A stretch of 64,000 bases of DNA from positions 1 to 64,000 of the forward strand of contig JBBRNO010000013.1 of the NCBI GenBank assembly GCA_038230275.1, in the 5' to 3' direction. Below, one piece after another: positions 51,075-60,050 of the stretch (the first letter of the stretch is position 1; each line of letters starts with the position of its first letter). Position numbers and translations under genes: made by a program. This stretch comes from JANXXV01 sp038230275 (GTDB lineage Bacteria > Acidobacteriota > Terriglobia > Bryobacterales > Bryobacteraceae). The notes beneath the pieces were generated by a model that was given only the letters and a program-made list of their open reading frames with translations, was not told the origin of the DNA and searched no databases.

Positions 51075-51722
51075 TTGGTCATTCTGCTCTTCGGGCCGCC
51101 AGGCAGCGGCAAGGGCACTCAGTCTCCGCAAATCACCGCGCTTCTTAAGATCCCGGCGATCTCGACCGGGGAGATGCTCCGTGCAGAGTGCGAAGCGGGT
51201 TCGCCGTTAGGAAAAATTGCGTCAGAAGTCCTGGCGAAAGGCCACCTTGTCAGTGACGACCTGGTGAATCAGATGCTGGTTGTGCGTCTGGCTAAACCCG
51301 ACTGCCGCGGCGGTTTCCTACTCGACGGTTATCCGCGGACCGTTCCGCAAGCTATCTTTTTAGAGGAGTTCTTGAAGGAGCACAGCTTCCCTCCGCCGAC
51401 GGTGATCCATCTTGCCACGCCTATTTCCGTGCTAGTGGAACGGATTTCGGCGCGCCGCCAATGCCCGAAATGCGGAAAGATCTACAATTTGCTCTTCCAA
51501 CCGCCAAAAAAGAAGGGCGTCTGCGACTTGGACGGGACCCCTCTTATCCGCAGGGCGGATGACACTGTGGAAATCGTGAGAGAACGATTGAACTCGTACG
51601 AGCAGCTGACGGCGCCGGTGATCGCGCACTACGCAGGCGCCGATTACCATCAGATTGCGGCAAACCGGCCGCCTTCGGAAATCTTCCGTGACATCGAGGA
51701 TATCTTAAAACCACGTATGTAG
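51075..51722 (+). CDS. adk: Adenylate kinase with zinc-type LID
   Basis: 215 residues. The start is TTG at 51075, fixed by GGAGG 4 bases upstream and by the P-loop GPPGSGKGTQ falling at residues 7-16 as in other Adk proteins. ISTGEMLRAE, LLDGYPRTVPQA and the LID RRQCPKCGKIYN...VCDLDGTPLIRRADD follow; the LID holds Cys-x2-Cys and Cys-x2-Asp, a zinc site. It interconverts AMP and ATP with two ADP. Not in the ribosomal/secY operon usual for adk, so it may be a second copy or a relocated gene. Confidence 0.93.
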   Translation: MVILLFGPPGSGKGTQSPQITALLKIPAISTGEMLRAECEAGSPLGKIASEVLAKGHLVSDDLVNQMLVVRLAKPDCRGGFLLDGYPRTVPQAIFLEEFLKEHSFPPPTVIHLATPISVLVERISARRQCPKCGKIYNLLFQPPKKKGVCDLDGTPLIRRADDTVEIVRERLNSYEQLTAPVIAHYAGADYHQIAANRPPSEIFRDIEDILKPRM

Positions 51723-51739
51723 TACTTTGCGGATTCGCC

Positions 51740-52171
51740 GTGAACCGTACGTTGCTGTACTTTCAGTCCATTGACAGATTGGCGAAGATGGCCAAGACTG
51801 GAGATGTCATTGGCCGGGAAGCCGGACCTGACGCCCAGGAAAGTGGCAGGTCGCTTATGGTAAGCAAGAATTTACGCCGTCAAGAGAGAATACCGTCGCA
51901 CGAACGTGTGGCAATCGGATGGGATGATTCCGTTGGTCAACCGAGATTCGTGTTTGCCAATTGTCTGAATATTACGACCGGAGGGCTTTCGTTGCAAGTC
52001 AATCAGCCCTTGGCGGTTAGGACGTACGTCACTCTCCGCTCCGAAAAGTTGAAGCTCGCCGTCACCGCCACGGTCAAGTATTGTGTCCGGCGGAATAGCT
52101 GGTACCAGGTTGGGTTCGAATTTACTCCTGGCAGGGTCTTCAATAACGCACCGGCGCTGGCATTCGGATAA
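51740..52171 (+). CDS. PilZ domain protein
   Basis: 143 residues; the domain starts near residue 45, so an in-frame ATG at 51857 (MVSKNLRRQERIPS) is a possible shorter start. c-di-GMP motifs: RRQER (RxxxR), and NITTGG in place of NxSxxG, with Thr replacing Ser. It ends with VGFEFTPGR as in other single-domain PilZ proteins. It lies 17 bp after adk. Probable c-di-GMP-binding adaptor, output unknown. Confidence 0.78.
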   Translation: MNRTLLYFQSIDRLAKMAKTGDVIGREAGPDAQESGRSLMVSKNLRRQERIPSHERVAIGWDDSVGQPRFVFANCLNITTGGLSLQVNQPLAVRTYVTLRSEKLKLAVTATVKYCVRRNSWYQVGFEFTPGRVFNNAPALAFG

Positions 52172-52192
52172 GTGTGATGCTTGCCTTTGCAC

Positions 52193-52240
52193 GGCAGGAA
52201 CAACGAGGGAGTGCAGCCAGCGGTTCCTGCCCTCGTTGTT
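52193..52240. terminator. Two overlapping, mutually exclusive inverted repeats
   Basis: Stem A: GGCAGGAA (52193-52200) with TTCCTGCC (52224-52231). Stem B: AACAACGAGGG (52199-52209) with CCCTCGTTGTT (52230-52240). They share bases, so only one can form at a time. Located between the PilZ gene and a convergent small gene; a bidirectional terminator is the simplest reading. Confidence 0.5.
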
Positions 52241-52272
52241 AGAAAGCAGGAACGAATCGGGTTAGACCGACA

Positions 52273-52491
52273 TTACGCGCTCAGCCTGGCCGCCTTCTTT
52301 TGCTCAGCTTTCTTCTCCCGCCGGGGTAACCGGCTCTTGTTCTTCTTTTGAAACTTTTCCACCTTCGGCTTACTGGGTTGGCGTGGTGGAGCATCTATAC
52401 CCACCAGTGCGGCAATCTTGCCGGCAGCGGCACCCAAGGTCTTTGCGGCACTAATCAAGACGGTGTCTTCTGCTTCTTTTTTCTTCGACAT
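52273..52491 (-). CDS. Small Lys-rich basic protein
   Basis: 72 residues from the ATG at 52491, with GGAGG 8 bases upstream. The first half contains a helix (VLISAAKTLGAAAGKIAALVG), and the second half is very basic (KVEKFQKKNKSRLPRREKKAEQKK). It resembles small nucleic-acid- or ribosome-associated proteins by composition only; no family is recognised. Divergent from the VIT1 transporter, 87 bp apart. Confidence 0.65.
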   Translation of the reverse strand: MSKKKEAEDTVLISAAKTLGAAAGKIAALVGIDAPPRQPSKPKVEKFQKKNKSRLPRREKKAEQKKAARLSA

Positions 52492-52578
52492 CTGTGTTTC
52501 CTCCAAATTGGACGGACGCGATTGCCGGTCAAGTGCTGCGGTTAAACTGCGGCCCCGGGGAGCGGCTATGCTGGATCA

Positions 52579-53274
52579 ATGCCCGTTACTCGTCACTCTG
52601 AGACTCATTTTACCTCCGGCGAACTCGTCCGCGACATTGTTATCGGCATGGCGGACGGTCTCACTGTCCCGTTCGCGCTTGCCGCCGGCATTTCCGGAGC
52701 CATTGATTCCACCCATATCGTAGTTACAGCCGGCTTGGCGGAAATCGCCGCCGGGTCCATTGCAATGGGGCTCGGAGGCTACTTGGCCGCGCGCAGTGAT
52801 GCCGAACACTATGCAAGTGAACGCCTGCGTGAGGAAGCCGAAATAGTCACCATGCCGGAAGAAGAGAAAAACGAAGTGATCAGGGTTTTTGAAGACTACG
52901 GCCTCACTCCCGAACAGAGCTCGCCCGTAGTAGAGGCGTTGAGTTTGAATCCGAAGGCATGGGTGGATTTCATGATGCGCTTTGAACTGGGTTTGGAGGA
53001 GCCGCAATCGGGCCGTGCGCTGCGCAGCGCCGCCACCATTGCCGCGGCTTACATCGGCGGTGGGTTCATTCCACTATCGCCATACCTGTTCCGCGCCAGC
53101 ACGCGCGAAGCCCTGGTGATCTCCTGCGCGGTAACCCTGGCGGCGCTTGCCGTGTTCGGCTATTTGAAAGGGATGGCCACGGGAACCAAGCCCCTGCAGA
53201 GCGCGGCCCAAACGACGCTGATCGGCGGCCTGGCCGCGGGGGCTGCTTTCCTGATTGCCAAGGCCATCTCGTAA
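52579..53274 (+). CDS. VIT1/CCC1 family iron/manganese transporter
   Basis: 231 residues. The first membrane helices show ELVRDIVIGMADGLTVPFALAAGISG and AEIAAGSIAMGLGGYLAARSDAEHYASE, the diagnostic VIT1/CCC1 pattern; a charged cytoplasmic segment with REEAEIVTMPEEEKNEV provides the metal-binding Glu residues; three more helices follow. It probably moves Fe2+ or Mn2+ out of the cytoplasm. The start at 52579 follows GGAGCGG-like sequence only weakly. Single gene. Confidence 0.88.
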   Translation: MPVTRHSETHFTSGELVRDIVIGMADGLTVPFALAAGISGAIDSTHIVVTAGLAEIAAGSIAMGLGGYLAARSDAEHYASERLREEAEIVTMPEEEKNEVIRVFEDYGLTPEQSSPVVEALSLNPKAWVDFMMRFELGLEEPQSGRALRSAATIAAAYIGGGFIPLSPYLFRASTREALVISCAVTLAALAVFGYLKGMATGTKPLQSAAQTTLIGGLAAGAAFLIAKAIS

Positions 53275-53301
53275 CGGCGCAAATGAGCAGCAGCGCAAAT
53301 G

Positions 53302-53329
53302 AAAAAGCCCGGCCATCGTGACCGGGCTT
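53302..53329 (-). terminator. Rho-independent terminator for the YdcH-like gene
   Basis: AAGCCCGG and CCGGGCTT (53305-53312 and 53322-53329) form an 8 bp stem with a 9-base loop. On the minus strand it ends in CTTTTTC, downstream of the stop at 53355. It may also stop transcription from the convergent transporter gene. Confidence 0.75.
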
Positions 53330-53354
53330 CCGTTGATTGAAAGGCGCAACTGAC

Positions 53355-53588
53355 CTAGACGTGGGCGGGGTTTTTCCGGTTCAAGATCTCGGTCATCAGA
53401 TCTTTCGCATGAAGCTTCAGTTTTTTCAGATGGACTTCCTCCATCTGGTCCTGCTCGGTCAGTGCGTGTTTAGCCTCCAGGGCTTCGAGCTTCTCATCGT
53501 ATTCAGAATGCTCTTCGCAAAGACGCCGAAACTCCTCGTCTGTTTCCATCAGTTGCGCCTTTAATTCTTCCTGCGCTAAATTCTCCAT
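53355..53588 (-). CDS. YdcH/DUF465 family small coiled-coil protein
   Basis: 77 residues from the ATG at 53588, preferred because AAGGAG lies 9 bases upstream. Its pattern EFRRLCEEHSEYDEKLEAL...ALTEQDQMEEVHLKKLKLHAKDLM is the DUF465/YdcH helical hairpin, found widely in small proteins that bind larger partners. Function unknown. It ends at a good terminator. Confidence 0.82.
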   Translation of the reverse strand: MENLAQEELKAQLMETDEEFRRLCEEHSEYDEKLEALEAKHALTEQDQMEEVHLKKLKLHAKDLMTEILNRKNPAHV

Positions 53589-53678
53589 ACTCGGCTTCTC
53601 CTTTGTACTCTGCAACGCCCGAGTCAAGCCATTTGGTTGCGGTCGGCTCGTGACACTTCAGAAGTTAACACGTTTTAA

Positions 53679-55733
53679 TCAACGTGACAACCGCATAACG
53701 ATGGCTGATTCCACGGGATTGTCATAGTACTTTTCTCTTCGACCGATTTCGCAGAATCCTAACTTTCGATACAGAGTTTGTGCCACTTCATTGGACTCCC
53801 GGACCTCCAGAAATACATGTCGGGAGTCGATGTGGTGCAACAGGCGGGTAGCGATCCCGCGGCGGCGGCATTCAGGATCCACCGCGAGATTCAGCACCTC
53901 TACTTCGTCTTCATCCACCCGGCGGCTCACCAGAAACCCGGCTACAAGTCCATGCAATTCAGCGACATGAAAATCGTAGCTAAGGTAGTTGCCGGGCTCC
54001 CATTGCGCCGCCTCGCGCGTAGATGCTTGCATCTTTTGAATCTGCGGAAGGTCCTCCGCGCAACCGCGCCGGAGACGTACCACCCCCCCCGGCAGCAATC
54101 CCATCCAAAGCTCGTATTGCAGACGGCCCAGGGCTTTCCAGTCGAAGTGCGTTTCGGCGATCTCCCGCGCCGCACCCGCGATTCGATGCCGAAGGTCGGG
54201 ATTCCCCAGAAGATGCCGGATCGCCCCGGCAAATTCCTCGGCTGTGTCGGCAATCCAAACCGACTTTCCATGCTCCAGCCCCAGCCCGGCGCATCCCGAT
54301 GTTGTAGAAACCACAACTCGCTCCATCGCCATCGCCTCCAGTACCTTCAGGTTGGTGCCGGCTGAAACTTTGGTTGGAACAATCACCACATTCGAATCGA
54401 CATACAGGGGTTGCACGTCCCGCACGAAGCCGTGCAGTTCGATGGCGTCATCCATGTAGGGCGGCTCCGGCGAATTCCAATAGAGCTCCGGTTCGGGCCC
54501 TGCCACCGCCGTAAGCATGATGTTCGGAACCTCGGCTCGCAGTTTGTTCCAAACTTCTTCGGTGAAGAAGCGGTACGCCACCACGTTGGGAAAATGACGA
54601 AACGAACCCACAAAGAGCAACCGGGCGGAATCCGGCTCCGGTTGTGGCCGGAAACGGTCCAGGTCCACGCCGTTAGGGATAGAATGCACATCGGCGCGCG
54701 GCAGAAGCGACTTATCCTTCTCAGACATCACCACCACGCGCTGGAAACCGGCTACAACGCGCTGTTCATACCACAGCCAGCGACGATAATTCCACCAGGA
54801 CGAAAACGTTCGCTCGCGTTCGTGAATCTGCCGGTAAAGGTCAAAAGTGACGTCATGCTCCACCAGTACGTCGCCGCCGTAAGAAGCCATGTGGGTGTAT
54901 TCCACCTGCACTACCTGGATGTTGTATTCTCGCCGTACCTCGGCTAGCAATCGTTGCATGGTAGGCGAGCGGAACTCGGGCACCTCAGGCGGCTCCAAAG
55001 TGGACCAGCGCGGTTCGCGGTAGCGATTGTTCGGCACGACGACCACCTTCGCGCATAACGCCAGAACCGGCGGCAGTTCCGCTGGATCGAGTGCCCCGGC
55101 AAACGAGAACAGGAACACATCGAAGTCCCGTGCCGCCTCACGCAGCATGTGGAAGATGCGGACCGCGCCGCCGTGGCTCAACGGATAGGGGAAGTAAGGC
55201 GACACCACGGCGATCCGCGGCCGCCCGGAATCCAGGGGACGGCCATCGTGGATCACCGCGTCTCCCGGGAATTTGGAGCGGTCGCGCTTCCATGGCACCA
55301 GCCAATTGGGGCGCAGAAAGATGCGGTCCAATGGAACGCCGTGCACGAACAGCCAGGACGAAATGGCGGAGCCGATGGAAAGATGATGCCGCTCCAGCCG
55401 CTGGTTGAACGCCAAAATCTTATGCGGGGCGCGCAGCCAGGCCGCCCGCCGCAATTGCCGGTATTGGGACCCGGCCGCATAAAGCACTGGAGCCAGGCCA
55501 ATCCGCTTCCTCCGCAACGCTTGATCGACGTCGGCTAACCGGAGACAAGTTACACCGGCGATCGCTACCGGTTCTTCGTCCAGTGTAACCGCGTAGTGTT
55601 GCAGGTCCGGAAGCAATTCCCGCATCTGCTCGACCATTGCGAGCGCAACGGGTGCGGGTCCGGAGAGGAAGCTGACCACGACTGCCTCAGCGTCCTTCCC
55701 AAACAATTTGTATAAAAGATGTTTGATCTTCAC
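53679..55733 (-). CDS. Glycosyltransferase (GT4 type) fused to RimI-like acetyltransferase
   Basis: 684 residues from a GTG at 55733 that overlaps the MFS stop as GTGA. Residues 1-165 form an N-terminal domain with PVALAMVEQMRELLPDL and APHKILAFNQRLERHH. Residues about 170-535 are a GT-B glycosyltransferase: SPYFPYPLSHGGAVRIFHML, IPNGVDLDRFRP, LLFVGSFRHFPN, and the donor-site VSAGTNLKVLEAMAMERVVVSTTSGCAGL. From about 545 a GNAT domain of RimI type begins (VVRLRRGCAEDLPQIQ), with acetyl-CoA loop DPECRRRGIATRLL and a C-terminal RREKYYDNP. The joint contains a run of eight G (54090-54083), where a one-base change would split the two proteins. Confidence 0.8.
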   Translation of the reverse strand: MKIKHLLYKLFGKDAEAVVVSFLSGPAPVALAMVEQMRELLPDLQHYAVTLDEEPVAIAGVTCLRLADVDQALRRKRIGLAPVLYAAGSQYRQLRRAAWLRAPHKILAFNQRLERHHLSIGSAISSWLFVHGVPLDRIFLRPNWLVPWKRDRSKFPGDAVIHDGRPLDSGRPRIAVVSPYFPYPLSHGGAVRIFHMLREAARDFDVFLFSFAGALDPAELPPVLALCAKVVVVPNNRYREPRWSTLEPPEVPEFRSPTMQRLLAEVRREYNIQVVQVEYTHMASYGGDVLVEHDVTFDLYRQIHERERTFSSWWNYRRWLWYEQRVVAGFQRVVVMSEKDKSLLPRADVHSIPNGVDLDRFRPQPEPDSARLLFVGSFRHFPNVVAYRFFTEEVWNKLRAEVPNIMLTAVAGPEPELYWNSPEPPYMDDAIELHGFVRDVQPLYVDSNVVIVPTKVSAGTNLKVLEAMAMERVVVSTTSGCAGLGLEHGKSVWIADTAEEFAGAIRHLLGNPDLRHRIAGAAREIAETHFDWKALGRLQYELWMGLLPGGVVRLRRGCAEDLPQIQKMQASTREAAQWEPGNYLSYDFHVAELHGLVAGFLVSRRVDEDEVEVLNLAVDPECRRRGIATRLLHHIDSRHVFLEVRESNEVAQTLYRKLGFCEIGRREKYYDNPVESAIVMRLSR

Positions 55734-56923
55734 GATCGCCGCAGAGATAGTTTTAACACGCCGACCGACAGCAACGGGAGCGCCGCCAGCGTGAAACAGA
55801 CCGTACTCCATCCAAAGTTAGTAGACCAGCGCCCGATGAGCGGCGAAATAAACGCCTGCATCAAACCAAACGATCCGGTCAGCGCCGCCACGCTGAAGGC
55901 TGCCCGCCCCGGTCCAAAAAGATCCAGCGGGATGGTGTAGTAGTTCACGCTCAGGCACGTTACCGCGAATAGACTAAGTGAAATAGCGGCCGTCGCCAGC
56001 GCGGGCGACGGCATTACCGGAGCGGCGGCAGTGGCGAGCACAAATAGCGCGGCGCCCAGCGAAATGCGTAGCCGCGCGTTCAGCACCGGCGTGCCCGCAC
56101 GGATGGAACGGAGGGCCAGCCACCCGCCCAGCAATCCACCCAGGGTGGCAAAAATCGGCGGAATCCATACGAATCGCAGATTGGCCTGCGCCTCCGTCAA
56201 GCTGTACACGTTCACCAGAAACAGCGTCGACCAGCCGAACCACAGGCTGTACACGGTCATTGAGAGCATGTTCGCCACGATCAAGCCAAGAAATCGCCGG
56301 TCCTGCAGCATCGGCAGTATCGGGTTCCGCGGAGCGGCCGCTGCTGTGGATACCGCCGGGGTCTTGCGCGCCACCCATAGCCACAGTGGAATCCAAGCGA
56401 AGCCGATTAATCCCGTTACGACGAATGCCGATCGCCATCCGCTTCGCGCCGCAAGCCACGTCGCCAGCAATGGCGCTACCGCCGATCCCAGAGTAATTCC
56501 CACCTGGCTGATTCCCAAGCCCAGTGCGCGATTATGCGGTTCCAGATACAAGGCATTGGCCTTGCCATTCGCCGGAATGCCGCCCGCTTCGGCAAACCCC
56601 AGCGCAGCCCGGCAAATCATCAGCCCGCCCAGACTGCCAACCAGGCCAGTGCCGGCGCCCGCCAGCGACCAAAAGCCCACCAGCACGCAGGCCGCCCACG
56701 TAAGCCCCACGCGGTCGATGAACAACCCCATCAGCGGAGAGCTGAACGCATACACAATGGAGAACGCTGCGATGACGTAACCGAACTGCTCACTACTGAT
56801 GTGGAATTCGTTGCGCAGTGTGACGGCAAGTGCCGACAAGACGTTGCGGTCCAAATAATTCAACGCCGATGCAAGATAGAGCACACCGACAGTAGCCAGG
56901 CGGCGCTGCGAAGGGCTGAGCAT
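55730..56923 (-). CDS. Major facilitator superfamily transporter
   Basis: 397 residues from ATG 56923; a GTG at 56944 is also possible. Twelve transmembrane helices are seen. N-half features include LASALNYLDRNVLSALAV and the MFS loop GLFIDRVG; GIPANGKANALYLEPHNRALGLGISQVGITLGSAVAPLL is typical of the anion:cation symporter (ACS, GudP/ExuT-like) group, which imports hexuronates, glucarate and similar acids. The substrate is not proven. It overlaps the glycosyltransferase start by 4 bases. Confidence 0.87.
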   Translation of the reverse strand: MLSPSQRRLATVGVLYLASALNYLDRNVLSALAVTLRNEFHISSEQFGYVIAAFSIVYAFSSPLMGLFIDRVGLTWAACVLVGFWSLAGAGTGLVGSLGGLMICRAALGFAEAGGIPANGKANALYLEPHNRALGLGISQVGITLGSAVAPLLATWLAARSGWRSAFVVTGLIGFAWIPLWLWVARKTPAVSTAAAAPRNPILPMLQDRRFLGLIVANMLSMTVYSLWFGWSTLFLVNVYSLTEAQANLRFVWIPPIFATLGGLLGGWLALRSIRAGTPVLNARLRISLGAALFVLATAAAPVMPSPALATAAISLSLFAVTCLSVNYYTIPLDLFGPGRAAFSVAALTGSFGLMQAFISPLIGRWSTNFGWSTVCFTLAALPLLSVGVLKLSLRRS

Positions 56924-56962
56924 CCTAGCTGTTCGACTCCGCACTCTGCACGGGAACGGACA

Positions 56963-58555
56963 CTAATGGAACTCAACGCTTGTCACCGCGCCGGAAAGCG
57001 ATTCGATGGTGAGCGGCCGTGCCGGTTTCTGCACACCACATCCCAGCGCCTTCTCGCCGCCTCCGCGGATCGCCACTTTGGAAGGGTCTTTGATCGTCAT
57101 TAGCCGGATCTTCTTATCTTCACCCTGCACGTGTAGTTTCGCTTGCGCGCCCAGGCAATCCACGCGCACCAGAAAACCGTTCATCACAGTGGGCTTCTCT
57201 TCCTGGTACTCGCCTAACTTCACGTTCGGATCCAGCGGCGCCTGCCCTTGATTCGCCTTCGCTTCAAATGCCCGGATGTCCGCCAGCGCGCGGTTCTTTA
57301 AATCCTGCAGATCCTGCTCCTGCTTCCGCTTGGTTTCCTGCCTCTCCTTGGCTTGCAGGTCGAGCCGCATCGCTTCGCCTTGCTGCCGTGCCTGCCGGAT
57401 GGTGCTGCGCTCGTCCAACGATTCCGTCGCCCGCTCGGCGTTGCCCCAGGATTTCCCGGCGTCGGCGAACTGAGCCGATGCCTCCTGCGCCTCCGCCAGC
57501 AGCCGCCAATAGGACGCGTTCCGCGGCGCCAGCTGTGTCGCAGTCTTCAGCAACGGGACACGCCGGAACGGCACCGTTTCCGCCTCAGCCTGCGCGATAT
57601 ACGGTTCGGCCCAGCGTGGATTCAGTTGACCAGCCTTGGTGAACAGCGCCCTCTTCTGCACAGCGTCCGCGGTGATCCGTCCCAATTCTAAAAACGTGCG
57701 GGCGTTATGAGAATCGGTCTTCACGGCTGCGTGAAAGTTGCCAAGTCCCTCATGCGGTTCCGGCGCACCGGCTTTCTGGTTCAACAGCGCCGTGTAGGCT
57801 TCCCGGAAACCAGGCGCCCCATGCGCCAGCAGCACGTCAGCCTGTGCCAGGGCGACGTTGAACGGGTCGGGCGCCTTGGCATACAGTTGACGCTTGGCAT
57901 CCAGAGGCCGGCCCGACAACGCAGTGGTGTTGTAAACACCGGCCAGAATATAGCTATTTAACTGATCATCCACTTGCTGCGGCGACTTCTCGAATGCATT
58001 CTTATACGCGGGCTCTGCGTCAATGCCCTGCTGCAGATTTCCCAACAGCACCCGCAGCCGTCCGTTATAGGCCGGATCCACCGTCAGCATGTGCACGCGC
58101 GACCAATCGCGATCCTTTGTAGCCGGTGGCGTGCCGATGGAGACTCTGGTGCCCTCAACGCTCAAGGTGGAGAAGAGCCATACCAGACCGCGCTCAATCC
58201 CTTCGGGCATGCGTCCCGCATTCGCATCGATAAGAATTCGGCTGATATCCGCCACCGTCTCAGGCTGAATCGAAGTGAAACTCGCGACATAGGAATCCCG
58301 TCCCATCTTCACCGCTGGATATTGCTTGCCTGACTTCAGTACCAGAATCCGGATGGGCCACACCGAGTGCAGATCCTGTTTGCCCAGAACGGCTCCCAGC
58401 GTATGCCGAAGCTGTTCCAAATAATTAAGCGTTTCCCTCCCGGACTTTTCGCCGGCATTGGTGAGAACCTGGTACGGCCCGCTATCGAATGCAATCCAGC
58501 GATCCTCGGCGCAAAGCAGTATCGGCAACAGCAACGAACACAGCAGACGGTGCAT
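56963..58555 (-). CDS. Exported TPR-like protein of unknown function
   Basis: 530 residues. Signal peptide (HRLLCSLLLPILLCAED), an N-terminal region WIAFDSGPYQVLTNAGEKSGRETLNYL similar to the peptidase-like or DUF1570-like start of many acidobacterial proteins, then TPR-type helices (GLGNFHAAVKTDSHNARTFLELGRI, WAEPYIAQAEAE, ASYWRLLAEAQEASAQFADAGKSWGNAERA), a long charged coiled coil (QAKERQETKRKQEQDLQDLKN), and a C-terminal beta domain. No catalytic residues seen. It follows the metallophosphatase after 4 bp. Confidence 0.68.
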   Translation of the reverse strand: MHRLLCSLLLPILLCAEDRWIAFDSGPYQVLTNAGEKSGRETLNYLEQLRHTLGAVLGKQDLHSVWPIRILVLKSGKQYPAVKMGRDSYVASFTSIQPETVADISRILIDANAGRMPEGIERGLVWLFSTLSVEGTRVSIGTPPATKDRDWSRVHMLTVDPAYNGRLRVLLGNLQQGIDAEPAYKNAFEKSPQQVDDQLNSYILAGVYNTTALSGRPLDAKRQLYAKAPDPFNVALAQADVLLAHGAPGFREAYTALLNQKAGAPEPHEGLGNFHAAVKTDSHNARTFLELGRITADAVQKRALFTKAGQLNPRWAEPYIAQAEAETVPFRRVPLLKTATQLAPRNASYWRLLAEAQEASAQFADAGKSWGNAERATESLDERSTIRQARQQGEAMRLDLQAKERQETKRKQEQDLQDLKNRALADIRAFEAKANQGQAPLDPNVKLGEYQEEKPTVMNGFLVRVDCLGAQAKLHVQGEDKKIRLMTIKDPSKVAIRGGGEKALGCGVQKPARPLTIESLSGAVTSVEFH

Positions 58556-58559
58556 CTGT

Positions 58560-59957
58560 CTACTGTGTTATCACGAAACGATCGAGCTCGTCACCATTTG
58601 CGCCGATTTGCTTGATAGTAAGCTGTTTCCCCTTCACATCCACCACCGTGAGCGAGTTAGTAGTGGAGACAAATTTCGATGTGAACGTCTGCCATCCCGA
58701 CGGCACGGTCTCCTGTTCCGGGTTGTAGAGTTTCGCCCCGCCAGCGCCCGTCACCAGATAGATCACGCCCTTCGGCTTCGTGTTTTGCTTTCCGTCGTAC
58801 TGCTTGTCGAGCGTCCATTCGCCGGCCAGTTCGCCGGTGGTCTTATTGAAACCGTCCGGTTTCGACACGAATGTGAGTGGCAACGACCGTTGATAGTTGT
58901 GTACATGTCCGCTGAACACCACGCTCACTTTGTATTTTTCAAACAAGTCCGCCAGCCCGCGCATCCATTGGTCCTTGAAGTGGGCAACCGAGGAATTGAA
59001 ACCCGGGTGATGGAAAGTGACAAACCTCCAAGTGGACGAATGTGCCGACTTCAAATCGTCCTCCACCCATTTGCGAAGCGCAGCGCCGGTCCAATCCACG
59101 TTCTTATTGGAATCCAGAACTGTCCAGTGCGCGTTTCCATAATCGAATGAGAAATTGGCCATCGCCGGATACGTTGCTCCTGCCGCGGCAAGAAATGCAT
59201 TCTTATCGTCGTCGCCGCCAACCAGAACGGGAGTGCTTGGCGCACCAATGGTCTTCAACGGGCCATTGAGCGGCTGGCTCCAGTAGTAGTAATAGGCCAA
59301 GGCATCCGGGAACATTCCAACGTTTGGAACGGAGATATCGTGGTTCCCTGGAGCGGCAACAAACAACGTGGACCGCAGCAATGGGGCACCGCCGGTATTT
59401 GATGCCTCATCGGCGTTATACACGGGAAAGTACTTCACCATGTACTCAGAGACTAGCCCTCGTGAATAGACAATGTCGCCCGGGATTAACACAAAGTCCG
59501 GCTTCGCGAGATAGGTCTGGTAAGCCACCGCACGCTGCGGGGCCGTGTCCTGGGCGCAGTCGCCAAATACGGCAAATCGGAAATCCTGACCAGCGGACTT
59601 GCGGGCTCTGGCGCGCGAGGAAAACACCGCGGCGCCCGCAAGTGACACGCGGTAGTCGAACTCTTCTCCTGCTTTCAGGCCCTTCAGCGTTGCGTGATAG
59701 ACGCGATGTGCGTCGATTCCGCGCACCGCTACGCGCTGGAACGCGGGCGCCTCTTCCTTCCGCCAATTGGACGCGCCGGCGGCCTTCACTTCCACCATCC
59801 AGGACGCATCAGTGTCGGCGGTCTGCCAGAGCAGCGCAAGTTCGCTCACCTTCGAAGGGTTGTTCCCCATTTGCAAGTAAGGTTTCGCACGGAACGGACC
59901 TAATTCGGCAGATTGGCCGAGTGCGGCAAACAAGACGAATAGCGCGAGTTTCTTCAT
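58560..59957 (-). CDS. Exported purple-acid-phosphatase-type metallophosphoesterase
   Basis: 465 residues from the ATG at 59957, where a signal peptide (KKLALFVLFAALGQSAE) begins; the longer frame is not signal-like. A fibronectin-III-like N-domain (to about 130) precedes the metallophosphoesterase domain: FGDCAQD, IPGDIVYSRG, AAPGNHD, FHHPGF and FSGHVHNYQR provide the di-metal ligands. Such enzymes release phosphate from organic phosphates outside the cytoplasm. First gene of a four-gene minus-strand run, divergent from the flavin reductase. Confidence 0.88.
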   Translation of the reverse strand: MKKLALFVLFAALGQSAELGPFRAKPYLQMGNNPSKVSELALLWQTADTDASWMVEVKAAGASNWRKEEAPAFQRVAVRGIDAHRVYHATLKGLKAGEEFDYRVSLAGAAVFSSRARARKSAGQDFRFAVFGDCAQDTAPQRAVAYQTYLAKPDFVLIPGDIVYSRGLVSEYMVKYFPVYNADEASNTGGAPLLRSTLFVAAPGNHDISVPNVGMFPDALAYYYYWSQPLNGPLKTIGAPSTPVLVGGDDDKNAFLAAAGATYPAMANFSFDYGNAHWTVLDSNKNVDWTGAALRKWVEDDLKSAHSSTWRFVTFHHPGFNSSVAHFKDQWMRGLADLFEKYKVSVVFSGHVHNYQRSLPLTFVSKPDGFNKTTGELAGEWTLDKQYDGKQNTKPKGVIYLVTGAGGAKLYNPEQETVPSGWQTFTSKFVSTTNSLTVVDVKGKQLTIKQIGANGDELDRFVITQ

Positions 59958-60050
59958 GAGATGGAGATTCCAGAGTCGCACGCGTGCCGCGGTAGAGCAA
60001 ATGAATGTTCCGTGAACTTCCCGAGATGCCTGCTGTTGCATACTATTCAC

